Notes: generated from the sequence alone by a model not told the origin. Positions 1 to 8,922 are shown, counted from the first letter of the stretch. The stretch: DNA of 64,000 nt from Tellurirhabdus rosea (GCF_026278345.1 NZ_CP111085.1:4536501-4600500); one strand, 5' to 3'. A program made the numbers and translations.

Positions 1-174
1 GCACTGCCGGTCGGCATGGCGCAACTGGCGGTTCACCCCAAATTCGCCCCAAAGGTAGGTGCTGATGAGCAGGGCAAAGGTGATGCCGACCGCCAGCCCG
101 ACGATGTTGAGTCCGGAATACAGCTTGCGGCGCAGCAGATTCCGCCAGGCGATTTTGAAGTAATTCTGAAGCAT
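1..174 (-). CDS. ABC transporter permease, FtsX/MacB type (N-terminal fragment)
   Basis: The gene runs off the left edge; only its first 58 codons are present. The protein begins with MLQNYFKIAWRNLLRRK followed by a hydrophobic stretch (LNIVGLAVGITFALLIS). This is the standard opening of Bacteroidota MacB-like permeases: a short amphipathic segment with the 'WRNLLRRK' patch, then the first membrane helix. Such proteins usually have about 780-800 residues with four helices and a periplasmic MacB-PCD domain, and work with a separate ATPase. It is transcribed away from the TetR gene at 362, so the two are divergent. The substrate cannot be told from this fragment. Confidence 0.75.
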   Translation of the reverse strand, partial: MLQNYFKIAWRNLLRRKLYSGLNIVGLAVGITFALLISTYLWGEFGVNRQLRHADRQC

Positions 175-361
175 AGAGTCCGTGCCTTGAATGCGGCGGC
201 AAGGTACGGACGATTGGGGGAGGCGGGCTGTTAAAAAACGTTAAGCTTATTTGTCCGCGGGCGGTTCATTCTTCAGCACTTATTCATTAAAATTAGTTCT
301 ACAAAAAACACGAGATCTTACGACGCGACACGCCTTATTCTGTCCGCTTCTGCACACAGGA

Positions 362-925
362 ATGAAAGAACGAATCCTTGCCGAGGCCCGGCACCAGTTT
401 TACCATTTTGGCGTAAAAACCGTCCGGCTGGACGATATTGCCCAGCAACTGGGCATTTCCAAGAAAACGCTGTACCAGTATTTCAGCAGCAAGGAAGAAC
501 TCGTCCGGGCCATGCTGGAGGCGCAGCTGAACGAGGCCATGACCGTGGATACTTCGATTCATGCGCAGGTCGTCAACCCGATTGTTGCCGCCATGCAGCT
601 CTGGGACCGGCTGTCGGGCTACCGCCAGACCACCAACCCGAATCTGCTGCGCGACATCCAGCGGTTTTACCCGACCGTGTGGGCCATGTTTCAGGCGTTC
701 CGGACGGCGTACATCAACACCATTCTGGCGACCAACCTGCGGCAGGGCGTCGAACAGGAGCTTTACCGCCGCGATCTGAACGAGAACGTTCTGGCCTGGC
801 TGTGGGCCGAGGAAAGCCAGTGGGATATTCCGTTCAGCGAGGCCGACGCGGCCATCAAGCACCATTTCATCCGGGGTTTGCTGACGCCGAAAGGACTGGC
901 GCTTTACGAAACCCTGCTGCCCTGA
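362..925 (+). CDS. TetR/AcrR family transcriptional regulator
   Basis: The 187-residue protein has the TetR layout: an N-terminal helix-turn-helix (residues about 5-50, with VRLDDIAQQLGISKKTLYQYFSS as the recognition region) and a divergent ligand-binding C-terminal half. The frame is open upstream to 251, but the start at 362 (MKERILAEARHQF) places the HTH at the usual distance from the N-terminus and is preferred. It is divergent from the ABC permease and convergent with the RND efflux operon. Regulation of either neighbour is an inference; no ligand can be assigned. Confidence 0.9.
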   Translation: MKERILAEARHQFYHFGVKTVRLDDIAQQLGISKKTLYQYFSSKEELVRAMLEAQLNEAMTVDTSIHAQVVNPIVAAMQLWDRLSGYRQTTNPNLLRDIQRFYPTVWAMFQAFRTAYINTILATNLRQGVEQELYRRDLNENVLAWLWAEESQWDIPFSEADAAIKHHFIRGLLTPKGLALYETLLP

Positions 926-931
926 AATAAG

Positions 932-959
932 AAAGGGCCCGCCAATCGGCAGACCCTTT
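932..959. terminator. Weak bidirectional terminator between TetR and RND genes
   Basis: AAAGGG...CCCTTT arms enclose a smaller GCC/GGC stem in the 59-bp gap between two convergent genes. There is no long T run, so termination strength is uncertain. Confidence 0.4.
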
Positions 960-984
960 GCTGGTTCATTTATTAATCTAGGTA

Positions 985-3900
985 TTAACTGATTGCTTTA
1001 GCGACTTCCAGGTCCTTCGGTTTCTTCGGCAGGTTCTTTTTGCCCGTGAAACGATCTTTCAGGCGGTCAACGATGAGGTACATCGACGGCACCACCAGCA
1101 GCGTCAGCAGCAGCGACGAGGACAGACCGCCGATGATGACCCAGGCCATCCCGTTCTTGGTCTCGGCACCGGCCCCGCTCGCCAGGGCGATGGGCAGCAT
1201 CCCCAGAATCATCGCCAGCGTCGTCATCAGGATCGGGCGCAGACGTTCCTTCCCGGCTTCAATGAGCGCGTGGATTACGTCGTGGCCTTCCGCTTTCAGC
1301 TGGTTGGTAAAGTCAACGATCAGAATGGCGTTCTTGGCCACCAGACCGAGCAGCATGATCATCCCCACAATCGAGAACACCGTCAGGCTTTCCATCGTCA
1401 GCGCCAGCGCCAGCAGGGCACCGATCAGCGCCACGGGGATGGAGAACAGAACAACGAATGGATAGATTACGCTTTCGTACAGGGCCACCATGATGAAGTA
1501 CACCAGCAGAATCGCAATCCCGAGGGCCAGACCCAGACTGCCGAAGGCGTCGGACTGCTGCTGCAACTGACCGAGGTACTGGATGGTGACCCCTTCCGGC
1601 AGCTTCGTCTGCGCCATTTTCGTCTGAATGTCGGTACCGACCGTACCCACCGGACGGCCCACCACCTGCGCGTTGATCGTCACCGACGACAGACGGTCGA
1701 TCCGTTCCAGCACGCTTTCACCGATCTGTTCCTGCACGGAGGCAAACTGCGAAAGCTCAAAGGAGCGGCCCTGGTTGTTGACGAACGTCAGGCGGCTGAT
1801 GTCGGCCGCGCTTGAGCGGTCGAACCGGTCGAGGCTGATGAGGATGTCGTACTCGTTTCCTCCCTGCTTGAATTTCGTCTGGTCGTTGCCGCGGAAAGCG
1901 TTTTGCAGGGCCATACCCACCTCGGAGGCGTTGATGCCCAACTGCGCCATTTTCTCCCGGTCGAGGTTGACGGTCACTTCCGGCTTCGGGTCCTTGACGG
2001 AATATTTCACGTCCTGCGTTCCCGGCACCGACTGCGTTACCTGCTTCACAATGGCCGCCGCCTCGCGGATATCCTTCAGGTTGGTTCCCTTCACCGCAAT
2101 CTGAATCGGGGCCTGCTGGGCGCCGACGATACCGACGGGGCTCACGGTTACTTTCACGCCCGGAATCTGGGCGACTTCCTGCTTGATGCGCTGCCCGAAC
2201 TCTTCGGTCGAAAATGTACGGTCTTTCTTATCGACCAGCTTCACGTTCAGGTCGGCGATGTTGCTGTTGGACGACGTTGCCAGACCGGTGCTCGCGTATC
2301 CGACGTTGGTAAAGACGTTGGTCACGCCGGGCTGCTTCAGAATGATCTGTTCGGCCCGCTGCGCAACGGCGTTGGACTGGTAGATCGAAGCGGTGGGCGC
2401 CAGCTCCAGGTTGACGGTCACTTCGCCAAGGTCACTGCTCGGCATGAAGGCACCCCCGATAAACCCGGCCGGAACCAGCGCGATGGAGCCGAAAAGCATG
2501 GCGAGCGTGGCCAGCATCACGTATCGTTTGTGCCCCAGCACCCATTCCAGAATGCGGCCGTAGGCATTGGTCAGGCTCGTCAGGAAATCTTCAAAGCCGA
2601 GGTTCAGCCGACCCCAGAGCGAGCTGCGACTCAGCACTTCCACCTTGCCGAAGCGCGAAGCCAGCAGCGGCGTCAGCGTGAACGAGACGAGCAGGCTCAT
2701 CAGGGTCGAGAAAACGACCACCAGAGCAAACTCGCGCAGGATGTTCCCGATCAGGCCGCCCGTCATCGCCAGCGGTACGAATACCACGACGTCGACCAGG
2801 GTAATGGCCAGGGCCGTAAAGCCGATTTCGCTCCGGCCGTCGAGGGCGGCGGTCCGCTTCTCCTTGCCCATTTCGAGGTGGCGGTTGATGTTTTCCAGCA
2901 CCACAATGGAGTCGTCGACCAGAATACCCACGACCAGCGAAAGGGCCATCAGCGTCATCAGGTTCAGCGAAAAGCCCATCAGGTACATCAGGGCGAACGT
3001 CGGAATCATGGACGACGGAAGCGCCACCAGCACGAACGTGGCGGACCGGATACTGTGCAGGAACAGCAGCATCACCAGCGACACGATCACGATGGCCAGC
3101 ATCATGTCATCCACCACCGCGTGGGCCGAAGCCAGCGTGTACGTAGACTGGTCGGAAGCGATGTTGAACTTCAGGTTGATGTTGCTGTGCTGCTTCTCCA
3201 GTTGGGCGATCTTGGCCCGCGTCTGCTCACTGACGGATACCGCGTTGGCGTCCGACTGTTTCTGAATTTGCAGACCGATCGACGGCTGGGCGTTGATGTG
3301 GTTGATAGCCGTCGGCTTGGTCGTGGCATCTACCACCTCGGCCACATCCCGGAGCAGCACCTGGCTGCCGTTGGTGCGGCGGGCCACAATCAGGTTCCGG
3401 AGCCGGTTGGTCGTCTCGACAGAAGCGTCGAACCGGATGGAGTACTGCGATTCCCGGGTTTCGATCTGACCGGCGGGGTAGCTGGTGTTCGCCGCGGCGA
3501 TAGCCTGCGATACCTGGCCGATCGACAACCCGTAGGCCCGCAGGCGCTCCTGGTTGACGTTTACCTGAATTTCACGCTCGTTGCCGCCGATGATGTTCAC
3601 CTGACCAACCCCGGACACGTTCGACAACTGCGGCTTGATGTTGTCGTCGATGAGGTCGTACAGGGCCGTCGGCGACAGGTTGGCCGTCACGCCCATCCGG
3701 AGGACGGGAATTTCGTCGGTCGAGAATTTATTGATAATCGGGCGATCCGCCTCGTCGGGAAGCAGGTTGATGATCTGCTCCACCTTCCGCTGGGCGTCCT
3801 GCTGGGCCAGAGTCGTGTTGACCCCGTTTTTCAGCTGAACCACCACGATGGAAGCGCCTTCCTGAGAAGTGGACGTCATGCGGTCGAGCCCTTCCAGGGC

Positions 3901-4116
3901 CGAGAGTGCATCTTCAATCCGCTTGGTCACGTTGGTTTCCACCTCGTCGGCCGAGGCACCCCGGTAGGTCGTCGCCACGCTGATGACGTTGGCCTCGAAC
4001 TTAGGCAACAGGTTGTAGGACAGCTGCTGGTAGCCCAGCGCACCGAACAGAATCAGTACGATGAAGACCGTGAGAACCAGCAGCGGTCGTTTAACGGCTA
4101 TTTCGGATACAGACAT
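985..4116 (-). CDS. RND multidrug efflux permease (HAE1/AcrB family)
   Basis: The 1043-residue length is typical of HAE1 transporters. The inner-membrane, proton-driven pump begins MSVSEIAVKRPLLVLTVFIVLILFG, has the large periplasmic porter loops twice, and carries the TM4 proton-relay pair in 'VVGILVDDSIVVLENINRH'. A second repeat shows 'GLVAKNAILIVDF'. It is the last gene of the operon marR-tolC-adaptor-RND, only 11 bp after the adaptor gene. It would pair with the adaptor and the TolC-type channel to export hydrophobic or amphipathic compounds across both membranes. Regulation is probably through the MarR gene and the palindromes at 6541-6577 and 7083. Confidence 0.96.
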   Translation of the reverse strand: MSVSEIAVKRPLLVLTVFIVLILFGALGYQQLSYNLLPKFEANVISVATTYRGASADEVETNVTKRIEDALSALEGLDRMTSTSQEGASIVVVQLKNGVNTTLAQQDAQRKVEQIINLLPDEADRPIINKFSTDEIPVLRMGVTANLSPTALYDLIDDNIKPQLSNVSGVGQVNIIGGNEREIQVNVNQERLRAYGLSIGQVSQAIAAANTSYPAGQIETRESQYSIRFDASVETTNRLRNLIVARRTNGSQVLLRDVAEVVDATTKPTAINHINAQPSIGLQIQKQSDANAVSVSEQTRAKIAQLEKQHSNINLKFNIASDQSTYTLASAHAVVDDMMLAIVIVSLVMLLFLHSIRSATFVLVALPSSMIPTFALMYLMGFSLNLMTLMALSLVVGILVDDSIVVLENINRHLEMGKEKRTAALDGRSEIGFTALAITLVDVVVFVPLAMTGGLIGNILREFALVVVFSTLMSLLVSFTLTPLLASRFGKVEVLSRSSLWGRLNLGFEDFLTSLTNAYGRILEWVLGHKRYVMLATLAMLFGSIALVPAGFIGGAFMPSSDLGEVTVNLELAPTASIYQSNAVAQRAEQIILKQPGVTNVFTNVGYASTGLATSSNSNIADLNVKLVDKKDRTFSTEEFGQRIKQEVAQIPGVKVTVSPVGIVGAQQAPIQIAVKGTNLKDIREAAAIVKQVTQSVPGTQDVKYSVKDPKPEVTVNLDREKMAQLGINASEVGMALQNAFRGNDQTKFKQGGNEYDILISLDRFDRSSAADISRLTFVNNQGRSFELSQFASVQEQIGESVLERIDRLSSVTINAQVVGRPVGTVGTDIQTKMAQTKLPEGVTIQYLGQLQQQSDAFGSLGLALGIAILLVYFIMVALYESVIYPFVVLFSIPVALIGALLALALTMESLTVFSIVGMIMLLGLVAKNAILIVDFTNQLKAEGHDVIHALIEAGKERLRPILMTTLAMILGMLPIALASGAGAETKNGMAWVIIGGLSSSLLLTLLVVPSMYLIVDRLKDRFTGKKNLPKKPKDLEVAKAIS

Positions 4117-4127
4117 GATTTGTTTCC

Positions 4128-5183
4128 TTATTTGGTGATTTGGACGGGCTTACCGTCGCTGAGGTTCAACTGGCCGGTGGTCACGACCTGCTCGCCGGCC
4201 GTCAGACCGCCCAGCACTTCGATGGAATCGCCGAACTCACGGCCTACTTTAATCTTCCGCTGTTTGGCTACGTTGCCTTCGATCACGTACACATACGGAT
4301 TCTTGATGCTTTCAACCAGCGCGGCGCGCGGAATCTGCAGGGCTTTCTGGTTCGACTGCTGCGAGAAATCGACGTTGACGAACGTACCGGCTTTCAGGCC
4401 ATTGGCGCTGCCGATGGTGATTTCGACCGGGTAGTTATGCTCTTCGGTGCCCTGCGGCGCGATGTACGAAATCTGGCCGGTATAGGTCTTTCCCGGAAAC
4501 ACATCGGCCGTCACGCGGACGGACTGTCCTTTGCGCAGCTGGTACACGTCGCTTTCGTTCACCAGCACGTTCACTTTCAGGCGGTTTACGTCCAGTACCG
4601 TGCCCAGCACCGTTCCGGCGTTGACAAACTCACCCGGCTCAATGTCCTTTCTGACGATCTGGCCGCTGATGGGGGCCTTCACACTGGCGTCCGCAATCTG
4701 CTTCCGGATCTGCTCGGCCTGGTTGAGCGCGGCCTCGTAGTTATATTTCGTCTCGTTCACCTGAATCTCCGTGGTGGCATTGCCCGCCAGGAGGGTGTTG
4801 TAGCGGTTAACGTCTTTCTCCAGCTTCTTGATGCTCAGTTCGGTGGCCTTCAGCGACAGTTCTTTCAGCTTATTGTCGAGCTGCACCAGCACGGCCCCTT
4901 CCCGGACCTGCGAGCCGAGGTCAAAACTGACCCGCGTAACCCGGCCGGGCGTGGTAGCGGTGATGGCGGCTTCGCGGAACGGAATCAGGTTGCCGGTTTT
5001 AACCAACTGCTGGCTGACCGTTCCTTCCTCGACCGGAGTTACCGTTACCGGAATCGCGACATTAACGCTGGTTGGCTGCTTCTTGCGATCCTCGATGGTC
5101 TTCTTGTTGGAAGCCAGCCGGAAGCCGATTAGCGCCGTAACCGCCAGCAGAGCAACGACAACGATGATGGATGACTTTTTCAT
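4128..5183 (-). CDS. RND efflux periplasmic adaptor subunit (MFP/HlyD family)
   Basis: The 351-residue protein starts with a single N-terminal membrane anchor (MKKSSIIVVVALLAVTALIGFRLA). It then has the biotinyl-lipoyl-like half (GRVTRVSFDLGSQVREGAVLVQLD), an alpha-helical hairpin (about residues 100-155), the second lipoyl half (VKAPISGQIVRKDIEPGEFVNAG) and beta-barrel/membrane-proximal domains. It bridges the RND pump to the outer-membrane channel. The 20-bp gap to the tolC-like gene and the 11-bp gap to the RND gene indicate one transcript. Confidence 0.95.
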   Translation of the reverse strand: MKKSSIIVVVALLAVTALIGFRLASNKKTIEDRKKQPTSVNVAIPVTVTPVEEGTVSQQLVKTGNLIPFREAAITATTPGRVTRVSFDLGSQVREGAVLVQLDNKLKELSLKATELSIKKLEKDVNRYNTLLAGNATTEIQVNETKYNYEAALNQAEQIRKQIADASVKAPISGQIVRKDIEPGEFVNAGTVLGTVLDVNRLKVNVLVNESDVYQLRKGQSVRVTADVFPGKTYTGQISYIAPQGTEEHNYPVEITIGSANGLKAGTFVNVDFSQQSNQKALQIPRAALVESIKNPYVYVIEGNVAKQRKIKVGREFGDSIEVLGGLTAGEQVVTTGQLNLSDGKPVQITK

Positions 5184-5203
5184 GGACTTTCTTCGGTTGT
5201 ATT

Positions 5204-6532
5204 TCAGAGTTGATTATAAAAGTTTAACAGGGTTCCCTGCGATTGTTCCAGATCGAGCCGGGCCTGGTAGAAATTGATCAGCGAGTTGATGTAATTCGAC
5301 TGCGCCTGGCGGTACGAATTGTCGGCGTTGATCAGATCGGTCAGGGATTTGGTCCCCTGGCGGTACTGCAAGGTCGTGACGTTGTACACCTCCTGCGCCA
5401 GTTTGACGTTGCGCTCGTCGTTCTGAACGCTGGTCTGGGCCTTCTGGAGCTGCGACTGTGCGTTGTTGAACTGCAACTGGAAAGAGGACGTGTTCAGGCG
5501 CTGCTGCTCTTCCTGCGTCAGGACGGTCAGGCGCTGCTGCTGAATCTGGGCGTCGCGCTGCAACCCGTCGAAAATGGGCACCCGCAGACTCAGGCCGATG
5601 CTGCCGAAGCCCGTAAAATTCTTCAGCGCACCGCCGAAGTTGTTGGCAAACGCCAGCGTTCCGTAGCTGGCCGTGGCGCTCAGGGTCGGCTGATAACCGG
5701 CCTTGATGCGGTCGAGCTGCAGGCGTTGCAGCGCCAGGTTCGTTTCCGACTGCTGGATGCTGGCCAGTCGGCGCGGGTCGAACGTCGCCGTTTCGGCCAC
5801 CTGTACCGGGGCAAACGTCAGCGAATCCGGCAAGGCCAGCGGCTGGTCCTGGTTCAGTCCCATCTGGAATTTGAGCCGGTTGAGCGACAGGGCCAGATCA
5901 TTTTCGGCCAGCGACAGCAGCGACCGGGTGTTGTTGTAGCTCACTTCCGTATTGGTATAATCGACGGGCTGAATCACGCCGTTGTCGCGCTGGAGCCGGA
6001 GGATGTTCAGCACCTGCTCCGTCCGGGCCAGATTATCCCGCAGCAGGTTGATCTGCTGTTTGGCGATAAACACCTGGAAGAAGTTGCTGGTGATGTTATA
6101 CACAATATCCTCCCGCGTCTGACGGGTGTTCAGTTCCGCCAGTTGCTGGTTGGGTTTGGCCGCTTTCAGGCCGATCAGCAGCGATTTGTCGTAGATCGGC
6201 TGGGTCGCCTGAGCCACCAGGTTGGTCTGGTACTTCTGCCCGAAAGCTACCCGGACCGGCTCAGGTCCGAAAACCCCGGCCGGAATGATCGAGGTTTGCA
6301 GCTTGATGTTATCGGTAAAATTACCGGAACCCGTGATGTTCGGCAGGTACTGCCCAACGGCCTGACGGGCCTGCTGGTTGGCATTGGCAACCTGATACTG
6401 GGCAATGCGTACTGTTCCGTAATGCTGAAGGCCGTAGTCGATACACTGCTTCAGTGACCAGGGACTCTGCGCCCGGCTGAGCCCGGTAGCGGCCAGAATG
6501 AGACTAATTCCTAAAACAATTGTCTTTTTCAT
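5204..6532 (-). CDS. TolC-family outer-membrane efflux channel
   Basis: A 442-residue protein with signal peptide MKKTIVLGISLILAATGLSRAQ and two OEP repeats: long coiled coils around residues 125-200 and 330-425, with 'YRQAQSNYINSLINFYQARLDLEQSQG' near the C-terminus. The start at 6532 is chosen because the signal peptide begins there; the frame continues 13 codons further but through the palindromic operator. It is the outer-membrane exit duct for the adaptor/RND pair downstream in the same operon. The gene starts 54 bp after marR. Confidence 0.95.
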   Translation of the reverse strand: MKKTIVLGISLILAATGLSRAQSPWSLKQCIDYGLQHYGTVRIAQYQVANANQQARQAVGQYLPNITGSGNFTDNIKLQTSIIPAGVFGPEPVRVAFGQKYQTNLVAQATQPIYDKSLLIGLKAAKPNQQLAELNTRQTREDIVYNITSNFFQVFIAKQQINLLRDNLARTEQVLNILRLQRDNGVIQPVDYTNTEVSYNNTRSLLSLAENDLALSLNRLKFQMGLNQDQPLALPDSLTFAPVQVAETATFDPRRLASIQQSETNLALQRLQLDRIKAGYQPTLSATASYGTLAFANNFGGALKNFTGFGSIGLSLRVPIFDGLQRDAQIQQQRLTVLTQEEQQRLNTSSFQLQFNNAQSQLQKAQTSVQNDERNVKLAQEVYNVTTLQYRQGTKSLTDLINADNSYRQAQSNYINSLINFYQARLDLEQSQGTLLNFYNQL

Positions 6533-6540
6533 AGTAGTTG

Positions 6541-6567
6541 TTGATATGTATACCGTATACATGTCAA
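6541..6567. promoter_or_regulatory. Palindromic operator upstream of the efflux genes
   Basis: A 17-bp core reads ATGTATAC-C-GTATACAT and is flanked by TTGA and TCAA, giving an almost perfect 27-bp dyad. It lies between marR and the tolC-like gene. The outer half-site TTGATAT also occurs as an exact palindrome in front of marR (7083-7096), which suggests both are MarR binding sites. MarR dimers bind dyads of about this size; the assignment is inferred from position and shared half-sites. Confidence 0.6.
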
Positions 6568-6577
6568 CCATATGGTT
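6566..6577. promoter_or_regulatory. Second short palindrome AACCATATGGTT
   Basis: A perfect 12-bp dyad directly abuts the larger palindrome at 6541-6567 in the marR-tolC gap. It could be part of the same operator or a promoter overlap; its role is unproven. Confidence 0.35.
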
Positions 6578-6586
6578 AAAAAAATA

Positions 6587-7063
6587 TCACTCAATAACCG
6601 ACGAAACTTTGCGAAGGAGTTTCATCAGGGTTTCGTTCTCGTCGGGCGTCAGGCAGTCGGTGATCTGTTTGTTCAGTTCAACGGCCGAGGCCAGGATGCG
6701 TTCGATGGCCATTTTCCCGGCGGGAGTAAGGGCAATCAGGTTCTTGCGGCGATCGTTGGCATCATCCACGATTCGCAGGTAGCCATCCCGCTCCAGCGTG
6801 CGGATTGAACGCTGAATGCCCGCTTTGTTCTTCTGCAGCAGGTTCGCGATGTCCTGCTGCGAAGGCAGTTCGGGGCCCGAAAAGTAAACGAGTGCCAGCA
6901 CCGGCATCTGTTCCATCTGCAGGTCATAACCAAGCTTGGCCAGCTCCCGGTTGGTGAATCTGGCGATCAGGTGGCTGACATGGTTAATATTGAACACCAA
7001 CAGCTGGCCCAGTGCTCCGGTAATCCGGTGTTGTAGTTCATTTTTATTTTCCTGCGATATCAT
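6587..7063 (-). CDS. MarR family transcriptional regulator
   Basis: The 158-residue protein carries a winged helix-turn-helix: 'SQQDIANLLQKNKAGIQRSIRTLERDGYLRIVDDANDRRKNLIALT' is the DNA-recognition helix, wing and following strand, flanked by the N- and C-terminal dimerisation helices. The start at 7063 (MISQENKNEL) is preferred; the frame is open 21 codons further but those run into a palindrome at 7083-7096. It is the first gene of the efflux operon, in the usual position of a local repressor relieved by efflux substrates. The ligand is unknown. Confidence 0.93.
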   Translation of the reverse strand: MISQENKNELQHRITGALGQLLVFNINHVSHLIARFTNRELAKLGYDLQMEQMPVLALVYFSGPELPSQQDIANLLQKNKAGIQRSIRTLERDGYLRIVDDANDRRKNLIALTPAGKMAIERILASAVELNKQITDCLTPDENETLMKLLRKVSSVIE

Positions 7064-7082
7064 GGCGACAAAAGTAATTGCT

Positions 7083-7096
7083 GTTGATATATCAAC
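7083..7096. promoter_or_regulatory. Palindromic MarR operator in front of marR
   Basis: GTTGATATATCAAC is a perfect 14-bp dyad 20 bp upstream of the marR start. Its TTGATAT half-site is shared with the dyad at 6541, which fits autoregulation. Confidence 0.6.
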
Positions 7097-7212
7097 CAAA
7101 TTTTTGCGCAAAAAGTTTGCTGTCATTACACGAATTCGGGTGTCTTCCGATTGGGCGGGGTTTTGCCCGGAGCGTCAGCGGGGAAAGTCCAAGGGACAAG
7201 GGAGGAAAGACG

Positions 7213-7244
7213 AAAAAAGCCGCTTCCCATCGGGAGGCGGCTTT
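7213..7244 (-). terminator. Rho-independent terminator of ssrA
   Basis: On the minus strand the sequence is AAAGCCGCCTCCC-gat-GGGAaGCGGCTTTTTT: a GC-rich stem with a small loop ending in six T, 12 bp beyond the 3' end of the tmRNA gene. Confidence 0.85.
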
Positions 7245-7255
7245 CACGGAATTTG

Positions 7256-7619
7256 TGGAGATGCAGGGAGTCGAACCCTGGTCCAGACAAGGAAACCGTC
7301 GTGCTTTCTACATGCTTAGATGCCGTTTGGATTGTCGGGAATCGGGCCGGTCGGCATCAAACCTACCGTCATCCTTAGATACTTTGTCTCGTTCAGCGGT
7401 CGTATCGCCCGCTAAACCAGCGCTGCAAGTCGATGCCTCCGATTCCAACCCAGCAGCACGTAGGGTCGGGGAGACACAAGCTAGCTAATCTCCGATTAGG
7501 CAGCCAGGGCGTAGTTATACTCGCCGATTATTGTTTGAAGATTTGTTATACAGGAAATGTCTTCAACTCCCGGCATGCTTACCCGCAGCCTCATCAAGCT
7601 GTCAATTCCGGTCATCCCC
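7256..7619 (-). ncRNA. ssrA: Transfer-messenger RNA (tmRNA)
   Basis: The 5' end GGGGATGACCGG (7619 leftward) pairs with the 3' acceptor strand CATCTCC (7257-7263), and a T-arm CAGGGTTCGACTCCCTG lies next to it. These form the tRNA-like domain that is charged with alanine. The internal tag frame at 7496-7525 reads GEYNYALAA followed by TAA, close to the usual Bacteroidota tag GENNYALAA. The RNA rescues stalled ribosomes and marks the nascent peptide for proteolysis. The CCA tail does not appear to be encoded in full. A terminator follows at 7213-7244 and a candidate promoter precedes it at 7655. Confidence 0.95.
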
Positions 7620-7654
7620 AGATTGACGCCGTAAGGGCGTGCTATTTTGTAACG

Positions 7655-7662
7655 CGAAGGTA
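7655..7662 (-). promoter_or_regulatory. Candidate -7 box of ssrA
   Basis: On the minus strand TACCTTCG, one base off the Bacteroidota TAnnTTTG consensus, lies 35 bp upstream of the mature tmRNA 5' end. No clear -33 element was recognised. Confidence 0.35.
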
Positions 7663-7670
7663 GGGAAAAT

Positions 7671-7778
7671 AGTTCAAAGGTTGAACGTTGAAAGTTTAAC
7701 GCTGCTTCGCCTTTTTACAAGCTCTTAGGAAAGCGGAGCCACGTTAAACGTTCAACCTTCAACTTTAAACGTTCACCC
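7671..7778. repeat. Long intergenic inverted repeat with degenerate GTTGAA/TTTAAC words
   Basis: The left arm (about 7671-7700, words like TTGAACGTTGAAAG) and right arm (about 7741-7778, words like ACGTTCAACCTTCAAC) are complementary. They enclose an inner GCTTCGCCTTT/AAAGCGGAGC stem. The right arm overlaps the last codons of the aminotransferase gene. It may act as a terminator-like structure for that gene; it belongs to the hairpin family described in the findings. Confidence 0.6.
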
Positions 7779-8922
7779 TTTTCACCGCTTCCCAAATCCG
7801 CTCTTTCGGCATGCAGAGGGAGACGCGGATGTAGCGCTCGCCTTTGGGGCCGAAGATGAAGCCGGGGGCAATGAACACGTGCTTCTGGTAGAGCAGGTCG
7901 TCCACCAGCTTTTCGGCCGATGCTACGCTGTCGGGCAGTTTGGCCCAGAGGAACATGCCTTCCTGGTCGTCGGTATAGGTGCAGTGGAGGGCATCCAGAA
8001 AGGCGCGGGCGGCTTCCAGTCGGTCGTGGTAAACGGCGTTGCGTGCGGCATGCCAGTCGTCGGAATTGTTCAGTGCTTCAGCCGCGGCGTCCATGACGGG
8101 TTTGAACATGCCCGAATCGACATTGCTCTTGATCGTCAGCACGGCGTCGATATACGGTTTGGCGCCCATCACCCAGCCGACCCGCCAGCCCGCCATGTTG
8201 TGCGACTTACTCATCGAGTTCATCTCCAGCGCTACCTCGTTTGCCCCTTCCACCGACAGTAGACTGATCGGCGGACGGCGGTTCAGGACCAGACTGTAGG
8301 GGTTGTCGTGGCAAAGCAGGATTTTGTGCTTTTTCGCGAAAGCGACCGCTCGCTCGAACAGCTCGCGCGTGGCCGGGGCACCCGTCGGCATGTGGGGATA
8401 GTTCAGCCACATGATCTTCGTTTTGTCGGACACCAGATTCTCGATGGCCTCCCAATCCGGCTGCCAGCCCGCATTTTCAAGAAGTGGATACGTCCTGACC
8501 GTGGCCCCGACCATCTGGCTGACGGCCCGGTAGGCGGGATAGCCCAGTTCGGGCACCAGCACCTCGTCGCCTTCGTCCAGAAAAGCCAGCGAAATGTGCG
8601 TAATGCCTTCTTTGGAACCCATTAGCGGCAGAATCTCCGTTTCCGGATTCAGGGCAACGCCGTAGGTTTTCTGATAAAAACGGGCGATCGACTCGCGCAG
8701 GGCAGGCGTGCCTTTGTACGACTGATACCCGTGCGAAAGCGCCTGACCCGCCGACTTTTCGAGGGCACTAAGTGTATTGTCGGACGGCATCATGTCGGGG
8801 TTGCCGATGCCGATATTAATTACGTCATGGCCTTCGGCAAGCAGCTTGCGAACTTCGGCCAGCTTGACGGAAAAGTAGTACTCCTGGGTTTGCCCGGCGC
8901 GTTTGGCGAGGGAAATAATCAT
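7765..8922 (-). CDS. Pyridoxal-phosphate-dependent class I/II aminotransferase
   Basis: A 385-residue fold-type I aminotransferase. The PLP-binding lysine lies in 'SMSKSHNMAGWRVGW'; other family marks are 'VINIGIGNPDMMPS' at the N-terminus, 'LNYPHMPTGAPAT' (the NPxNPTG-type turn) and the C-terminal 'YIRVSLCMP' with the substrate-carboxylate arginine. It resembles the succinyldiaminopimelate or LL-diaminopimelate/methionine-type branch, but the substrate cannot be fixed. The start at 8922 (MIISLAKRAG) is chosen because this is the usual N-terminus; the 33 extra codons upstream cover the promoter. It lies downstream of the patatin gene, separated by 88 bp with its own promoter. Confidence 0.9.
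   Translation of the reverse strand: MIISLAKRAGQTQEYYFSVKLAEVRKLLAEGHDVINIGIGNPDMMPSDNTLSALEKSAGQALSHGYQSYKGTPALRESIARFYQKTYGVALNPETEILPLMGSKEGITHISLAFLDEGDEVLVPELGYPAYRAVSQMVGATVRTYPLLENAGWQPDWEAIENLVSDKTKIMWLNYPHMPTGAPATRELFERAVAFAKKHKILLCHDNPYSLVLNRRPPISLLSVEGANEVALEMNSMSKSHNMAGWRVGWVMGAKPYIDAVLTIKSNVDSGMFKPVMDAAAEALNNSDDWHAARNAVYHDRLEAARAFLDALHCTYTDDQEGMFLWAKLPDSVASAEKLVDDLLYQKHVFIAPGFIFGPKGERYIRVSLCMPKERIWEAVKRVNV

Noticed and set aside
1903-4434. An 843-codon open frame on the plus strand opposite the RND pump gene
   Set aside because: It is a mirror frame of a highly conserved real gene; its product is rich in Arg, His and Gln and has no domain. High GC makes such shadows common here.
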